A stretch of DNA of 64,000 bases, from contig OX345637.1 in the NCBI GenBank assembly GCA_947044365.1, forward strand, positions 13,300,916 through 13,364,915, given 5' to 3'. The stretch comes from Petrosia ficiformis. Taxonomy: Eukaryota > Porifera > Demospongiae > Haplosclerida > Petrosiidae. The translations under genes and the position numbers were made by a program. Shown here piece after piece: positions 11,683 to 26,900 of this stretch (position 1 is the first letter of the stretch; each line of letters opens with the position of its first letter). Under the pieces are notes generated by a model that was not told the origin of the DNA, did not search any database, and saw only the letters and a list, made by a program, of their open reading frames with translations.

Positions 11683-14600
11683 ATGATTTTATTATTTCTC
11701 CTGCTGCTTTTGTTTTCAAGTTGTAATTCCTGTAGTAAGTTAACTAGTTGTTAATTTTAATAATTATTGTAACAATGAATTGTTTAGAGATCAGTCAATC
11801 TGTAGAACCACTTCACAAAGTTGTTAACTCTGAAGTGAAGTTAAAGTGTGTTGCTGTTGGTTGCACAGTTTTAGACATAGTATCTAGTCTTGGTTATGAG
11901 TTGACAAAAGATAAAGAAAATGATTCGTGTGATGAGGATGACTGCATTGTATTATCTACTCTAAACTTGACCAGTAAATATAATGGGAGTAAGGTTTGGT
12001 GTAGAGGTCAAATTATTGGATCAAATCCTGTTACTTCCTCTGAGTCACTGATTTTACTACAAGGTATAAATTATTATTATTATAATTTTCAATAATATTC
12101 ATCAATGTCATAGATACAGGATGGCATGGGTACCCCCAACTTCAAAACTACTAAAACCACTAATTGTTGATTATCAACTTCTCATAGGAGAAAGGACATT
12201 GCTGATTATTAATTGGCATTGTTATGTTGTCTTGTGATACTGACCTGACCAAAAATCAGAACAAGGCCTATAATTATAGCATTAAACATATTCATATTTA
12301 CTAGATCCATACTATTTGGATCCTTCATTATAGCGTTAAACATCAAAAGGAATTATTCATGTCAGGGTTTAAAAGTCATTTCTTGCTACTTTATCAATGT
12401 TTTATATGTAATTGTTTCTATCTACAGTAAATATAAGTAATTGTGTATCATGTTGTTAGTTTCACTTTGCTACATGGTTTATAAAAGTCAGAAAAAGGCC
12501 TTGCAATAGAGAATCTTGCTGTTACTAAAAAAAATAACCCAATAAAGTTCTTTCCAAATACAGTATAGGTAGATAAAAAGTACCCTACTTGATATAATTG
12601 ATTATCTTCCTTAGTCTTTAATTTTCATTTAAATTGTTTTTCTTTCTACTAAGTATTTTGTAGCACTTAGCATAACTAGGCATTTTACCACATTCTGAAT
12701 ATAATTATTATTTACTCGGAGTTTGAAACTGCACATATTCGTACTTATAAAAAGATGGTGTGATTTATTATCCCTATGTCATGGAGTTCATTGCAGTACT
12801 ATATAGAGCATTCTCACATTCAGTCTTTACTGTCAGTTATTGCATTTGTGAGACCTATTTACTCCCAGTCTCCCAGTGACCCAAACATATCTTTTCTTCA
12901 AATGCTTAGCAATTTTCCACAGATGAGACTCAAGAATAACAAATATATTGAATGAGCTAATTATTGCTTAAATAATTCTACTCAAAATCCCTAATTAATG
13001 AATGTTACAAAATAATGATAGACATACCTGTATTATATGTTATAATATCATCAGTTAATCTAGATCCAATCAGTGATTTACAATTTAATGCAACATCTCG
13101 GAGCTTTCTCTGGAATCGACCTCCTACACTAAGTGGAATATCTGTTTATTATAGTATACAATTAAACTATTCTAATGGAACTTCTATTTATAATACTGAC
13201 ATTAGAGTCCAGAGCTATAAACTACATATGAATGTTGACAAATGTAGTCTTCTCAAATTTGCTGTTGTCGCTAAAGCTGACAGTTTAGTCTCCAATGTAA
13301 CAACCTGGATTGGACCATCTCATGGTATGATGATAGTTATAATTGTATTCCTGCATAGTAATATAAGTTTTTATAAATATTTGTTGTTTCAGTTCCAAGA
13401 AAGTACCTCCTCAGTGAATTCAAATTTGATAAAACTAAAATCAAGAATGGAAATGTTTCATTATTGATTTCATATGTGGTAAGTGTACAAATAATTATAA
13501 TAATAGACAATGCATTGCATACCATATTTTGAGTTTTACAAGTATTATTATACATTTTAAAATGTATGCAGGAGGACATGCAGTGTATTGGTCTTCACGG
13601 TACATCAGGCACACTTTTGTGTGAATACCAGAGTTCCATTACTGACACTTTCCATCTCAAAGCGACTCTTGTTAATCAAAATGATCAGCGCAATGTTACT
13701 TTAAGGACCCTGAGTGATGAGTGATGGAGCTGTTGTACTGAAAGGAGATGAGAATATAGTAGGAAAACTAAATCTAGAGAACAAAGCTGGGTCTACTACA
13801 CAACAAGCGTTCAACATAAGTGAGTAAGGAGTATGAGGTATGGTGTATAGTGTATGCTCCCTAGCAAATGTTAATAGTTTACACCCTCTGATATTGCTTC
13901 TGTTCGCATCTGGGTCCAAAGAAGGCTTCTAAATGACAATGTTGTTATTATTTTTAAAACTTACCAGTCATTCTTTGGGACTTGCTATGAATTATGTGAG
14001 TACATATAATCTATATAGATTGGATGTTAAAAACTTAGTTACATACATACATACGTACATACATACATACATACATAAATACATACGTACGTACATACAT
14101 ACATACATACATACTAGGGCTGGGAACGAAGGTTCGAATATTCGAACCTTTGTTCGTTTACTGCGCATTCGAAGCTAAATTTCTCCCTTCGAAGCTTCGC
14201 TGCCACGCCCACTTCAATGTTTGCACATGTGCACTTTTGCAATCTAAACGTGTGGTTAAAATTGTGGGTGTGTCCAAGAAAAGTTGAGGCTGAGTTGTTG
14301 GCTGCTTCTGCCTAAATTTTCATTCAAGCGATGCTAAATCCAAGTAGGAATGGTGACAGGAACAAGACTAGTACTTATTATAAAGCAATAATCCAGTTTT
14401 GGAGGCATTATATTGCCAAACAAGGCAAGAGCAACATTGATAATAACACGTGCAAACCTTCGAAGGTTCGTTCATTTTTGCCGACGAAGCTTCAAAGGTT
14501 GTTTTTCTACCTTCGTCCCAGCCCTAGTACATACATACATACATACATACATACATGCATGCATAATACATACATACATACATACATACATACATACATA

Positions 14601-14881
14601 CATACATACATGCATACATACATACATGCATACATACATACATACATACATACATACATACATACATACATACATACATACATACATACATACATACATA
14701 CATACGTACGTACATATATACATACATACATACATACATACATACATACATACATACATACATACATACATACATACATACATACATGCATAATACATAC
14801 ATACATACATACATACATACATACATACATGCATGCATACATACATGCATATATACATACATACATACATACATACATACA

Positions 14882-14912
<31 letters not shown>

Positions 14913-17900
14913 GCACATACATACATACATACATACGTACGTACGTACATACGTACATACATACATACATACATACATACATACATACGTTCGTACGTAC
15001 GTGCGTACATAAATACATACGTACATACATACTAGTGTTGTTTTAGTTTACATTAGTTTAATTTTAATTAGTTACTCAATCCATCACATTACTTTAAGTT
15101 TAGTTATAGTTAGTTTTGACATCACAAAATAGTTTTTAGTTTAGTTAAATTTCAAAACATTTTAGATTTTGAATAATACTTTTAGTTATAGTTAGTTTCA
15201 ATGGTGATCTTAAATATACATGATTAACAAAATTAACTACTACATTTAACCACTAATTAGTTTACATTATGAAAGATATTGTTTGTTACAGCACTTCATT
15301 TTCCAAAGTTTCTCGATTTCATCTAGCAATAGCCAGCGATAGAAAAAAATAATATTTTGTGCAGCTAATGTGATAAAAGCACTGCAAAAATTAAATCATG
15401 AAAAGAACTATTTCATTGTTTAGTACAGTTGCAAGGAATATATTTTAGTTTGTCAATAGTCATGGAGGATAATTACATGTACTTTAGTAGTAAACTTATA
15501 CTAAATTGTTGACATGTAATATGAGTAGACAGCACCCTAAAATTATAGTGATTCAACTATTTGATTATAATTAGTACAAAGTAGCTATGGTATTCAGGGT
15601 TTCATTTAGGGGGGGGGGGGGGGGGGCTGAAGTCTTGCCAACAACAACAAAACTTAAGTAGTTCAACCTAAACTGCTATTCTTATACTCTTTCTGTTCCG
15701 TACATCTACAATGTCTTCAAGGTCACTATCTGTCAGTTTGTCTGGGGACTCAATTTTGGGTTTAAATTCTAAAAATAGTATCTCAAACAGTTACATCATT
15801 GGGGTCTGAAAATGCACCAGAAATGACCTCAGAGAGTGTAACACCAAAAAAATCCCCGGGGGAGCATGCCCCCAGACCCCCCTAGGCAGTTGCTGTGCAG
15901 AGCACACCAACCCTATACATTGCCCCCAAAAATTTCGCCGCATTCAAATTTTGCCCCCCCTTGGCAATTTTTCTAAATGAAAGCCTGGGTATTAGATGTA
16001 TGTATTCTGAACAGCAACATAATTATTAAATCCTTGCAACTGTACTAACAAATAAATTAGTTAAATTAGAAGTTTCTAAAACCCTGTAGTAAACCTACTT
16101 TTATTTGATAAGTAAATCAATAGTTACTTAGTAAAACTGATGCAATGTTGCTATAGGAATTTCACACAATGAACAGAGGCAAAGTTTGTATCCTATGTAT
16201 GCATGTATGTATGTATGTATGTATGTATGTATGTATGTATTACATACATACATACATACATACATGCATAATACATACATCTTTCTCTCTTTTCACCCAA
16301 CTGGGTGGTAGAGGCCATATATGGATTGATAGAAGACATCTACAGACAGACACCTCTAAGAACAGAAGCGCAGATGGTTGTGTAGACCTTGCTTTTTAAA
16401 ATATTGACCACAACTTGGACATTTCAAAAGCTGATGGTAACTTTCAGAGTGTATTTGTCAGACATGATTTGATAGTCCCGCCTTCGATCTTGCTACAAAA
16501 TCACAGCCGCCTTCACTGCATTGCCATTGAAACAGCACAGAGTCATGACTTCCATCCTCATTATTATTTCTCTTCTTTCTTTCGTCCTTTTTCCTCTGTT
16601 CTAAATCTTCAAGCTCCTCATTCACTTCCTTGGCACAAGCATGTACAAGTCCCCTCCACATTTTCCTATCCACTGCAATCTCACTCCAGTTCTCCACCAA
16701 GCCACATCTCTTCAAATCATTGCTTACAACATCACACCATCTCAACTTCTGCTTTCCCATTGCTCTCTTTCCTCCCGCGATCTTGCTTACCAACAGACAT
16801 CTGGGAATTCTTTCTGATGCCATTCGTAACACATGACCCAGCCATCTCAATCTTCTCTGTAACATTATTACTTCTACTCGCATCATACCTGCCTTTTTAC
16901 GTACCTCCACATTTCGTACTTAATCCATCTTGGATATGCCTAGTATTGAACAAAGACATCCCATAACAAAAGCTTGTAGCCGCTGAGTCTGTAGAGCAGT
17001 GATTGCCCATGTTTCACATCCATACAAAAGAGACGACATTACTACTGACTTAAACAAATTAACTTTCAATCTTTTACTGATTTCTTTTCTATCCCATATT
17101 ATCATTTTCACGCTACAGAAAGCTCTTGTTGCCTTACCTATTCTAGCCCTCAACTCTGTCTCCATGCTGCCATTATTTTCTATAATACTCCCCAAATACT
17201 GAAAATCATCTTCCACTACAATCACTTCTCCATTATCCAGACATACCTCTTGCACCTCTTCATCAGAAGCCACAGGTGGGCTAACACCCATCACACATGA
17301 TTTTTGGGCACTTATAATCATCCCCATTTCACGAAATACCCTATCCACTTCTCTTACAAAACATTTAAGATCTTCCATAGAGTCACACATTACCACCATG
17401 TCATCAGCATATTCTAAATAAACCAGCACCACTTCCTTCGACATTTTTTTCCTGCTACCAACCAGCCTAAATTCATCTAGATTACAGACCATCACCACCC
17501 CACATCCTTGGATTTGGGATTCCACAATACTGAGCAGTGCATCAAGGAACAGATTGAATAAAACTGGGGCTAACACATCACCTTGACGAACTCCATTCTC
17601 GATATTGAACTCTGCAGACAGTTTCCCGGCAACACGTACCATTCCTACAGTCTTTTCATGAAATGCCTTTAGAATAGAAACAAACTTATTGGGAAGACGG
17701 TACCTTCTTCTTTAAAATCTCCCATAGTACAGACCTGTTCACTGAATCGTAAGCTTTTTTTAGATCCAGAAAATAAAAAAACACAGACCTATGAAATTCT
17801 TTTGCTTTTTCCACCAACAATTTTATAGCAAACATATGATCAATACAGCCCCTTCCCTTACGGAAACCGGATTGAGACTCCATCAAATACTCATCCACTT

Positions 17901-19917
17901 TGGTAGATAACCTATTTTGCAGCACCTTACACATAACTTTCCCAGGCACACTTAGCAAAGAAATCCCTCTGTAATTATCACACAACAGTTTCGAGCCTTT
18001 TTTGTGTATTGGAACCACGACCTGTCTAACCCAATCCTTGGGAACCACCTCTTCATCCCAAATCAAACCACACAAATAAGTAAAACACTCAAGGACAGTG
18101 TCTCCCCCAAGCTTCAAAAGTTCTAGTTGAACACCATCCTCTCCTGGGGACTTCCCATTCTTCAAACAATTCAAGGCCTGACTCACCTCACTCCTAGATG
18201 GTTTTGCTGCCAAATCCTCCACATCAAGTCCCATGCACACTGGCACTGACTCAATCAAGGACGGGTCAACCCAACGAGAAACATTCAGTAACTCCTCAAA
18301 ATACTCTCTCCATCTTACCAACTGTTCCTTTGTGGATAGCAACTTGGAACCATTCTTATCCACTATAACCGATGTGTGACTAAGACACTGACCATTTCTC
18401 AACCTCTTTAGGTCCTTCAAGACAGACCCACTCTTTCCGTTTCTTAGACCATCTTCAAAAGCATCACCTATCAGCTTCACCTGTTCACTCCACCACTTTT
18501 CTTTAGCTTCAGCAACTTTACGCTTTGATAGAGCTTTCAACCTCATGTACTCCATCCTAAATGACATGACCAGAGGATCATTCCTCCATGTTAACCAGGC
18601 TCTTCACTTCTCATCAGATATCTTGCACACATCCTCTGTCACCCAATCACCACTCTTCTGCTCAACCTTAAGAGGTAAAACCCTTCGAGCCTCCAGCAAC
18701 ACCCTTTTCAAAGTAGACCACGTCAGCTCCACATCATACATTTCACATTCACTCATCTCATCCTTCACAATCTTCTCGTAAGCCTCACACTGATTCTTAG
18801 ACAGAGACTTTGTATCCACAACATAAACTGCCTTTAAAATCTCCTTCCTTTTTTCCATCACTTTCAACTTCACACGAATGTTTGCCACAACCAAACTATG
18901 ATCCGACTGAAGATGGGTTCCCCTACACACCCTTGAATCCAAAATACTATTACGAAACTTGCGATTCACCAGAATGAAATCTATCACATGACCAGCTTTG
19001 GAACTATCACCTGGATGAAACCATGTAAACTTGTGACAATCTCTGTGCTTGAAGATCGTGTTAGTAACCACTAAATTATTCACTGAACAGAAAGACAACA
19101 ACTTTAGTCCATTCTCATTAACTTCTGGAACACCTTGTTGCCCTATTACACCTTTCCAAACATTAGCGTTGGTACCCACTCTTGCATTAAAATCACCCAT
19201 AACAATCAACATATCCCTTTTAGACACTTTATTTAAACTCTCCTGTAAAGCCAAATAAAAACAACTGCTCTCTTCCTCCTGAACATTGGTAGGGGCATAC
19301 ACTGCCACAAATGAGAGACAACCAACAACACATTTGATACGCACTACCAACAACCTGTCAGAGACCGGGGTGAACTTAGAACCTGCTGCTTTCCAGGCAG
19401 AAAAAGCTGAACCAGCTAAAACGATTGCTACTCCACTACACCTACAATTTGACTCAGCCACATCAACACCAGAATAAAAAATCAGATGCTCATCCAACTC
19501 AAAAACACCATGACTGGGCCATCTAACTTCCGACAAAGCCAACACTCTAATACGCTTCTCATCCATTGTTCTTAACACTTCACGTAATCTAGCATTCTGT
19601 CTTGTTGGTCTTCCCAACGAACGCACATTCCAGCACCCAAGTCTTACACTAGACTTGGGAGATAAAAAGGTACAACTGCCTTGTCCCTTAACAGGACAAA
19701 CCGCATGACCAGCATGCACAGTTGACCTAACACTATTTACCATATCATCCATATATGGTTTCAAAGATCAGAAAATAGATGGAAGGATCTGCAGGGTGAT
19801 CAGTCCTGCGAGTCCTAATGTCAATGATTTGCCGTCATAGACGTTGCCCAGGGCCACCACGTGGAGGAATTGACACCGGCCCCAATACATACATACATAC
19901 ATACATACATACATACA

Positions 19918-19951
<34 letters not shown>

Positions 19952-20775
19952 CATATATGCATATATATATACATACATACATATATGCATATATATATAC
20001 ATACATACATACATATACATACATACATACATACATACATACATACATACATACATACATACATACATACATGAATACATACATACATAAATACATACAT
20101 ACTGCATACATACTAGGGCTGCAACGTTTTGGTATCCGGATATTCGCTTAGTTTAACGAACGAATATCCGGATATTCGCTTGCTTTTACAGAAATTTTGT
20201 CATAACCCATTTCTAGTGAGATATCAAATATTAGCTCACCATTTTGCTGTTAACAGTTGGTATAGATGTTTATAGCAATAGCCAAAAGTTGTTTAAACTA
20301 TCCTTTCAGTACTCTACAAGTGTAGAACGCCAGTAACATGGAGCAAGAAACGTCTTTGCGGCCATTTTATTGCAATTATAATGTCACGTGTTCAATTTCT
20401 ACGCATACGCAAACATTAAATGAATATTCAGATGCTAAAAATACATCTGGATACCAAACTAACGAGTGATTATTCGAATGGAGCAAATATTTGTTGCAGC
20501 CTTAATACATACATACATACATGCATAAATACACACATACATACATAAATATATACATACAAACATACATACATACATACATAAATACATACATACATAC
20601 ATACATACAAACATACATGTATACATGCATACATATATACATACATACATACATACATACATACATACATACATACATACATACATGCATACATATATAC
20701 ATGCATACCATACATACATATACATACATACATGCATACATACATGTAAACATACATACTTAGATAAAACATACA

Positions 20776-20809
<34 letters not shown>

Positions 20810-20874
20810 CATACTTGCATACATACATACATACATACATACATGCATACATACTTACATACATACTTACATAG

Positions 20875-20916
<42 letters not shown>

Positions 20917-23900
20917 CATACATACATATATACATACACATACATACATTGTATACATACATATTTACATACATACATGTACAATTGTACATGGATGCAT
21001 GCATAATAAGTATACATAATATATACCCACACTTATAATCCTACATACATAATAGAAGTATTTACATGTAAATACATAATGAAGTTATCTTTGCTTTATT
21101 GATGTACACACATCAAAATTGAGTATAATATGAAATGGTTGTTTTATTATGTACTTTATAGTTAACATTAGTAATATAGAGTTTATTTTTTACTCCAGCA
21201 ACATTTGACACTGTTAGTTTTACGAACTACACTGATATTGATTCTCAATTGTGTTTCAAATGTGGATTTTTGGCTGGATCAACATCATTGGGTTGTAATG
21301 TGTCACTAACAGAAGCCAATGGGAACTTCAAAGAATATTATGAAGTAAAGAAAGTTTCTGATGATGATGTCATAGCTATTCGATGTCCAGTGAAGTCGCC
21401 ACCCACTGGTGTTTATAATATATGTGTTAGTGATATTGATCGATATACTACCCAATATACAAGATGTGCTATATTCAGCTCTTTTGTTCATTTGAACAAA
21501 TCAGGCAAGTCCAGTATACTATGCATATACCTCACTGTTCATGTGGATATTTGTAATGTGCTATAATTATATTATATCTTTGTAGTATTATCACTTTTGT
21601 GATATAATTTAATTTTACACCCTAAAACCAAACATCTAGCTGATCTTATGTAATAATGACAATTGTTGTCTAACTTCAAAAAAGTACAAGTGTTGCTAGA
21701 ATCACTGCTCTTATTTTGGCATGACTATTTTTGATTCTATTAATTCCAACATGAAAGTTTCAGTTAAGTTTTTTTACAAGCCATGTTTTTCTGAATGAAA
21801 TTACATGTATACTATTAGGCTTTCTTTTACACTGTGGCTAACATTACAAGTTTGATTTCACAAAGAGGCCATGCACTGTATAGTATTAGTATTGTAGCAT
21901 GGCAGTATATCCTATTTAGAGTTTATTTCCTGTGAGTGAAGATTAGCAAAGCATTATCAAAAATGCTAAATGCTAATTAATAAGAGGAAAGCGAAAATTT
22001 TTTTGAGTGAGGTGAGATTAGCGATGTTTAAAACCACTTGTGTGGCTTTACTCCTGATGGAATAATGTTTCTGGTTGACTCCTAACAGTGTTCTGACGGC
22101 ACATAAATAATCGTTGCCTGGTAAATGACTGAAGTATCATTACCACTTATGTAGTATGAATTGTGAAGTGGTGATGGTTGTCTGGTTTTCATAGCTTACT
22201 AGTGAGAGCTAGTAGCATAACCATACCTGTATGTATGTATGTATATATGTGTATATTTATGTATGTATGTATGTATGTCTGTATGTATGTATGTATATAC
22301 GTATGTATGTATGTAGTATGTATGTATGTATGTAATACTATGTATATATTGTATGTATGTATGTATGTATGTATGTATGTATGTATGTATGTATGTATGT
22401 ATGTATGTATGGATGTATGTATGTGTTTATGTATGTATGTATTCATGTATGTAGTATGTATATATGTATGTATGTATGTATGTAATACTGTGTATATATT
22501 ATATGTATGTATTTATGTATGTATGTATGTATATATGTAGTATGTATGTATGTACTGTATATATCAGAGAGTACAGTAGCACTCTCTATGTAGGGATGGC
22601 ATGGAAAAAAAAAAGCCGCCCATACATTTCAATTGTAAGTGATGAGCTGAAATCTCTTCTAAAATTATAGAGACAAGTCTTAATAAACACATACCGATTG
22701 ATATCTAGTGTTTTTATGACTAACAACATCTTTTAGACAGTTGGAGATCATCTTTAAGGTAGAGAACCGGCAAGTAGCAAAACTGACAAAATCTTCATCA
22801 TAATATTAATATTATTATTTTCCAGACAAATCATTTTTTTGTTTGTTGAACTATCACAATGATTCTATCACCATTCCAATCGCATTCATTGTAAAATTCT
22901 GGTGTACAAGTATCGAGATGATATCTTCAGATGCTATGAAAGAAGACAGTCTCAATGATGGCGAAGATTTGATCTCAAAATTGGACGCCATTTTTATAAG
23001 TGTATTCATTAATTTAGCCACGTGGAATTAATTGCTCATGCGCATTTGTGTCCTCAGAACATGAAAGCTGTTTACTGAAACTGCCTGCTGTTGGAATCAT
23101 AAGAATAGTAATGAAGTTTGTGAGCAAATTCATTATTAAAATAATGAGCATAATATTAAAACCATGGTATACTGATAATATAATATTATATAGTATGATA
23201 AGCACTGGAATGCTGAATGGTTGACACAGAGACAAGCACTACTTCTTGTAGCAAAGAATATAGAATAGGCAGTGTCATCTGTAAGTGAAAAAAAATGATA
23301 ATGAATTCATAAATAATGGTTATAATTATACAAAAGTCTGACCTTCAATGATGATCAAGCCTCATAGCAATCTACATAAAATATTTACAAATCGTCTACC
23401 ATTCAGAAAAAAACAACAGAAACAAGAATAATAAAAACATTTTCAATAAAAATGGAGAAAGATGTAGGGACGTCAAAACCCAAAAAGCATGCGAACAAGG
23501 TTGGGAAGCTAACATAGGACCCAAAACCACTTCCATATAACCCTACATAAGTACAGCTCTTTTTATTTGCTTTATAGTGGTGTAAGTACTTATGTAGGGT
23601 TATATGGAAGTGGTTTGTTTAATTGTAGGTCCTACGTTAACCTCCCAAACTTGTTCGTATGCTTTTTTGGGTTTTTACGTCCCTACATCTTTCTCCATTT
23701 CTATTGAAAATGTTTTTATTATTCTTTGTATGTATGTATGTATGCGTGCTCCTGGGGAAAAGTGAATGCGACAATATTCACTTCACATTCATTTGTTGCT
23801 ATTAAAAATAAAGGTTATTCAGTGAACGGACTTAAAACGTAATATCGTTTTTGACTAACTTTTAGTCCAGTTTCCAACTTTCCAAGCACTATAAACTAGC

Positions 23901-26900
23901 ATTTATTGTTCAATTAAGTGACATTTTAATTTGACCACACCCTCATAAATCATTAATGAGCTATCCAAACTTTCAGTACACTTCATGCCCTGACAACTGT
24001 ACCCTGGCAATTGCCCAAGTCTGGCTATGCCACTGATAGCTTAGACTAGTGTACCTGCATTTTTCACTTTCTTTTTTTAGCCTTATTAATTAGAATATAG
24101 AATTCAGAGTAATATTTGCTTGTTATTAATTATATAACAATGTCATTTTTTTTGCAGTAAAAACTTGTGATCAAGACAATAATGGTAAATATTACTGTGA
24201 TTAAGTTATAATAATTATTGTTGTGATAATTACCATGGTATAGGCAACAGCTATGTTTTACACATGATTGGAACATTCTTTCTTGGAATTTGTTTGTCTT
24301 TGGGTTTAGTGGTGTGCAAGTTTAGACACTTCTTAAGGCGGAGGATGATAGCAATATGGAATCTATTCTATTATAAGGATGAAGGTATTCCAGCATAATA
24401 ATATCTGTGATTTATAGTTGGAACTGTAGTCAATGAACACAATATTGTGCAGAATTCTTATTCTTACATTGGTTGTCAGTTCTTGGCTGTTCCTGTCCAA
24501 CATTTAATTCCTCCTTTCTTTACCATATTATATAGGAAGTTTATGAGGACATGTGCACGATCAGTTATATGATTATACATATTATACATATATATATATA
24601 TTATATACGTAATATATATAACATAACTTCGAAGTGTGTATCAGCAATATCAGACCTGAACCTGAGGCAAAGCCGAGGGCTGCTATTGAGGGGCGAAGGG
24701 CTGATGTTGCTTATACACACCGAGAAGCTATGCTACATATAATATATTCTATACCTAACATGTACATCAATGTTGCCTGACATCTACGGCTCTACACTCC
24801 TTTTTCCATTTGTAAATAACTTGTCTCCAACTCTTTTCAATTTACAACTTGACTGCGCATGCTCAGACTGATGCAATCTATTATGAATATCATTATAGGT
24901 CATATCAGCCCTGTTGTTTCATATCCACCTGTGGTTGGGGGTATATCGTGTATATAACACCTGTCGGTAACTTTGATGTATTTGTTAGCTATGGTACATG
25001 TATATATAAATATATATATAATTATATATATGAGTATTTTGTATATCTTGATGGGATGTGTAGGTTTATATTTTGTATTTACGTCTTGTACTATAGGTTT
25101 ATATTTAAAAATATAAACTTGGAGCCAATGCGCGTGCTCAAAATGGTGGACTGAAATCTCCATTATAAGTTGCTGATATCATGGTTCATTGATTTGTAGG
25201 TGTTATATAACCTGCCAATTCAGACGTTTTTTAGATATATACTTATTTGCTGCTCCTGTTATGATGAGGGGAATAAATATATCATGATATTGTAACTGAC
25301 TATGCCATGGTTTTAGAACAATTTTAGATTATTGGGATATTACTAAAACCCGAGACAAGACAGGACAAGAACAAGAAATTGCAAATACTAAAACATGACA
25401 CTTCACTCCAAGTTCAGACATTCAATCTAGCTATTATCCCATATTTATGACAGCTTTCATTGGAGATAATCTTAAACCACATTACCAATCTCCTGGGATG
25501 GAAAGGTGGTGATTGTTCAGTTCACAAGTAATGTGTATTGACACTCAAAGACCTAATTCTACAAATCAATTGTCCAGGGTTTTAGTAATATCCACTTTTA
25601 TGTACAGATAACTATTACTTCATCTCTTTAATTTTGTAAACCTACTGAAATTTTCCCTGTTTTGACATCTGTGCAAACCTTGAATGTAATTTCTTTAGTA
25701 GCAGCGGTGACTCCTACCATAAAACATACAGCCTCTTCCAGAGATTGTGTCATCCAATTTGAATACAAGGACGAAGGAAGAAAACCAGAAATCATATGTT
25801 TAAGATTGTTTAAAGAATTGAATCGCTTTTATCTAAACACACCAGATTACAAGATTGAAAATCTGGAACCTTTTACAGATTATGTAGTTCTTCTATACAT
25901 TAAAGATAGTGTCAAAGAAGATGAAGTAATCACATTTAAAACCAAAGGTAATGAATGATGTTCTATGTCTTCTCTTGACAAAAAAAAATTCTTTTCATCC
26001 ATAGCTGAGCAGAGAAACCAACAACAAGGTCTGTGATGTAATTATCTAATTGATTATGTTGATAGTAAATAATTATATTTTATTTAAGCTTGGATGACAA
26101 GGTGTATTCACACTGAAAGATTTTATTGCAAATGTTTTAAAATTACCAGACATCTTTAATTACTTTACAGCAATCTTCATTAGTGCATTATATGAAATGG
26201 TACACAATCATTTAAAATACAATTGTTCAGAGTAGTGAAAACAAATCTTTTAGCAATAATAATTATTATAAGTATTATATAACTCATATGTGCTGTGTAT
26301 GAGAAATTATAGCTTGTTAACTATTCATAAAAGGTGTGGTAATATTATTATTCATTGTTATGTAGCCTCATCTCCTATTGCACCCACTATGTAGAGAAGC
26401 ATCAGACATGTGACAACAGTGAGCAATATTTTTGGGGCTAGATGATGTTCATGATAGCTATAGGGTGTGCTCAATAAAATACTTTGAATCTAAAAACTGT
26501 GAAATACAAGTAACAATAACTATTTGTTTTAAATTCTTGGCATAGCCTCCAAACCATCATAGACTATAAACAACAAATGTAATTAGAACGAGTTTGCAAA
26601 GACACAAACATGTCTTGAAGTCACATAAGCAATATACAACACACATTCCACCTGCTGTTTCCTATATTAAAATATATTATGTTGTTTGTCCAACAGGCAT
26701 GCAACGCCCACATCATAGTAGGAAGCCACTGAAGTTCGATTGTAACATTTCTATGGCTTCTTTTTATGACCTGTTTTACTGCTGGTAGTTTTATAAGGGT
26801 ATACCTGCTAGTGCTATGCAATATACCAGTATATTGATATTACTGCAATGTTTTTTTGCTGCAATAGTTACTATCATATATTTTTTTGTTAACTTACAAA

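Larger units (their letters stand above)
16354..19764 (-). mobile_element. Degenerate APE-type LINE (RTE-like) in gene C intron
   Basis: This is a nearly full-length non-LTR retrotransposon reading right to left. It has endonuclease at 19764-18604, reverse transcriptase from 18567 to about 16920, and a C-terminal tail with [12 protein letters not shown] (about 16850), a finger [19 protein letters not shown] (to 16458) and a second finger [17 protein letters not shown] in a shifted frame ending near 16354. It is inactivated by an in-frame TGA at 18604-18606, a frameshift near 17700, a TAA at 16920-16922 and a frameshift after 16458. The domain order is secure; assignment to the RTE clade from the RWLGHV tail is tentative. 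It is antisense to gene C and flanked by TACA/TATG repeats. Confidence 0.85.

Noticed and set aside
14527..15030. CRISPR-like array of direct repeats
   Set aside because: The period is 4 bp with no spacers, and the gene structure is eukaryotic.
14331..15046. Long open frames of YIHT and MYVC repeats on both strands
   Set aside because: They are produced by the 4-bp TACA repeat, which lacks stops in most frames. The same holds for frames at 19768-20151, 20459-21038 and 22178-22540.
16415..16966. 183-residue plus-strand ORF with Ser/Pro-rich text
   Set aside because: It is antisense to the C-terminal region of the minus-strand LINE.
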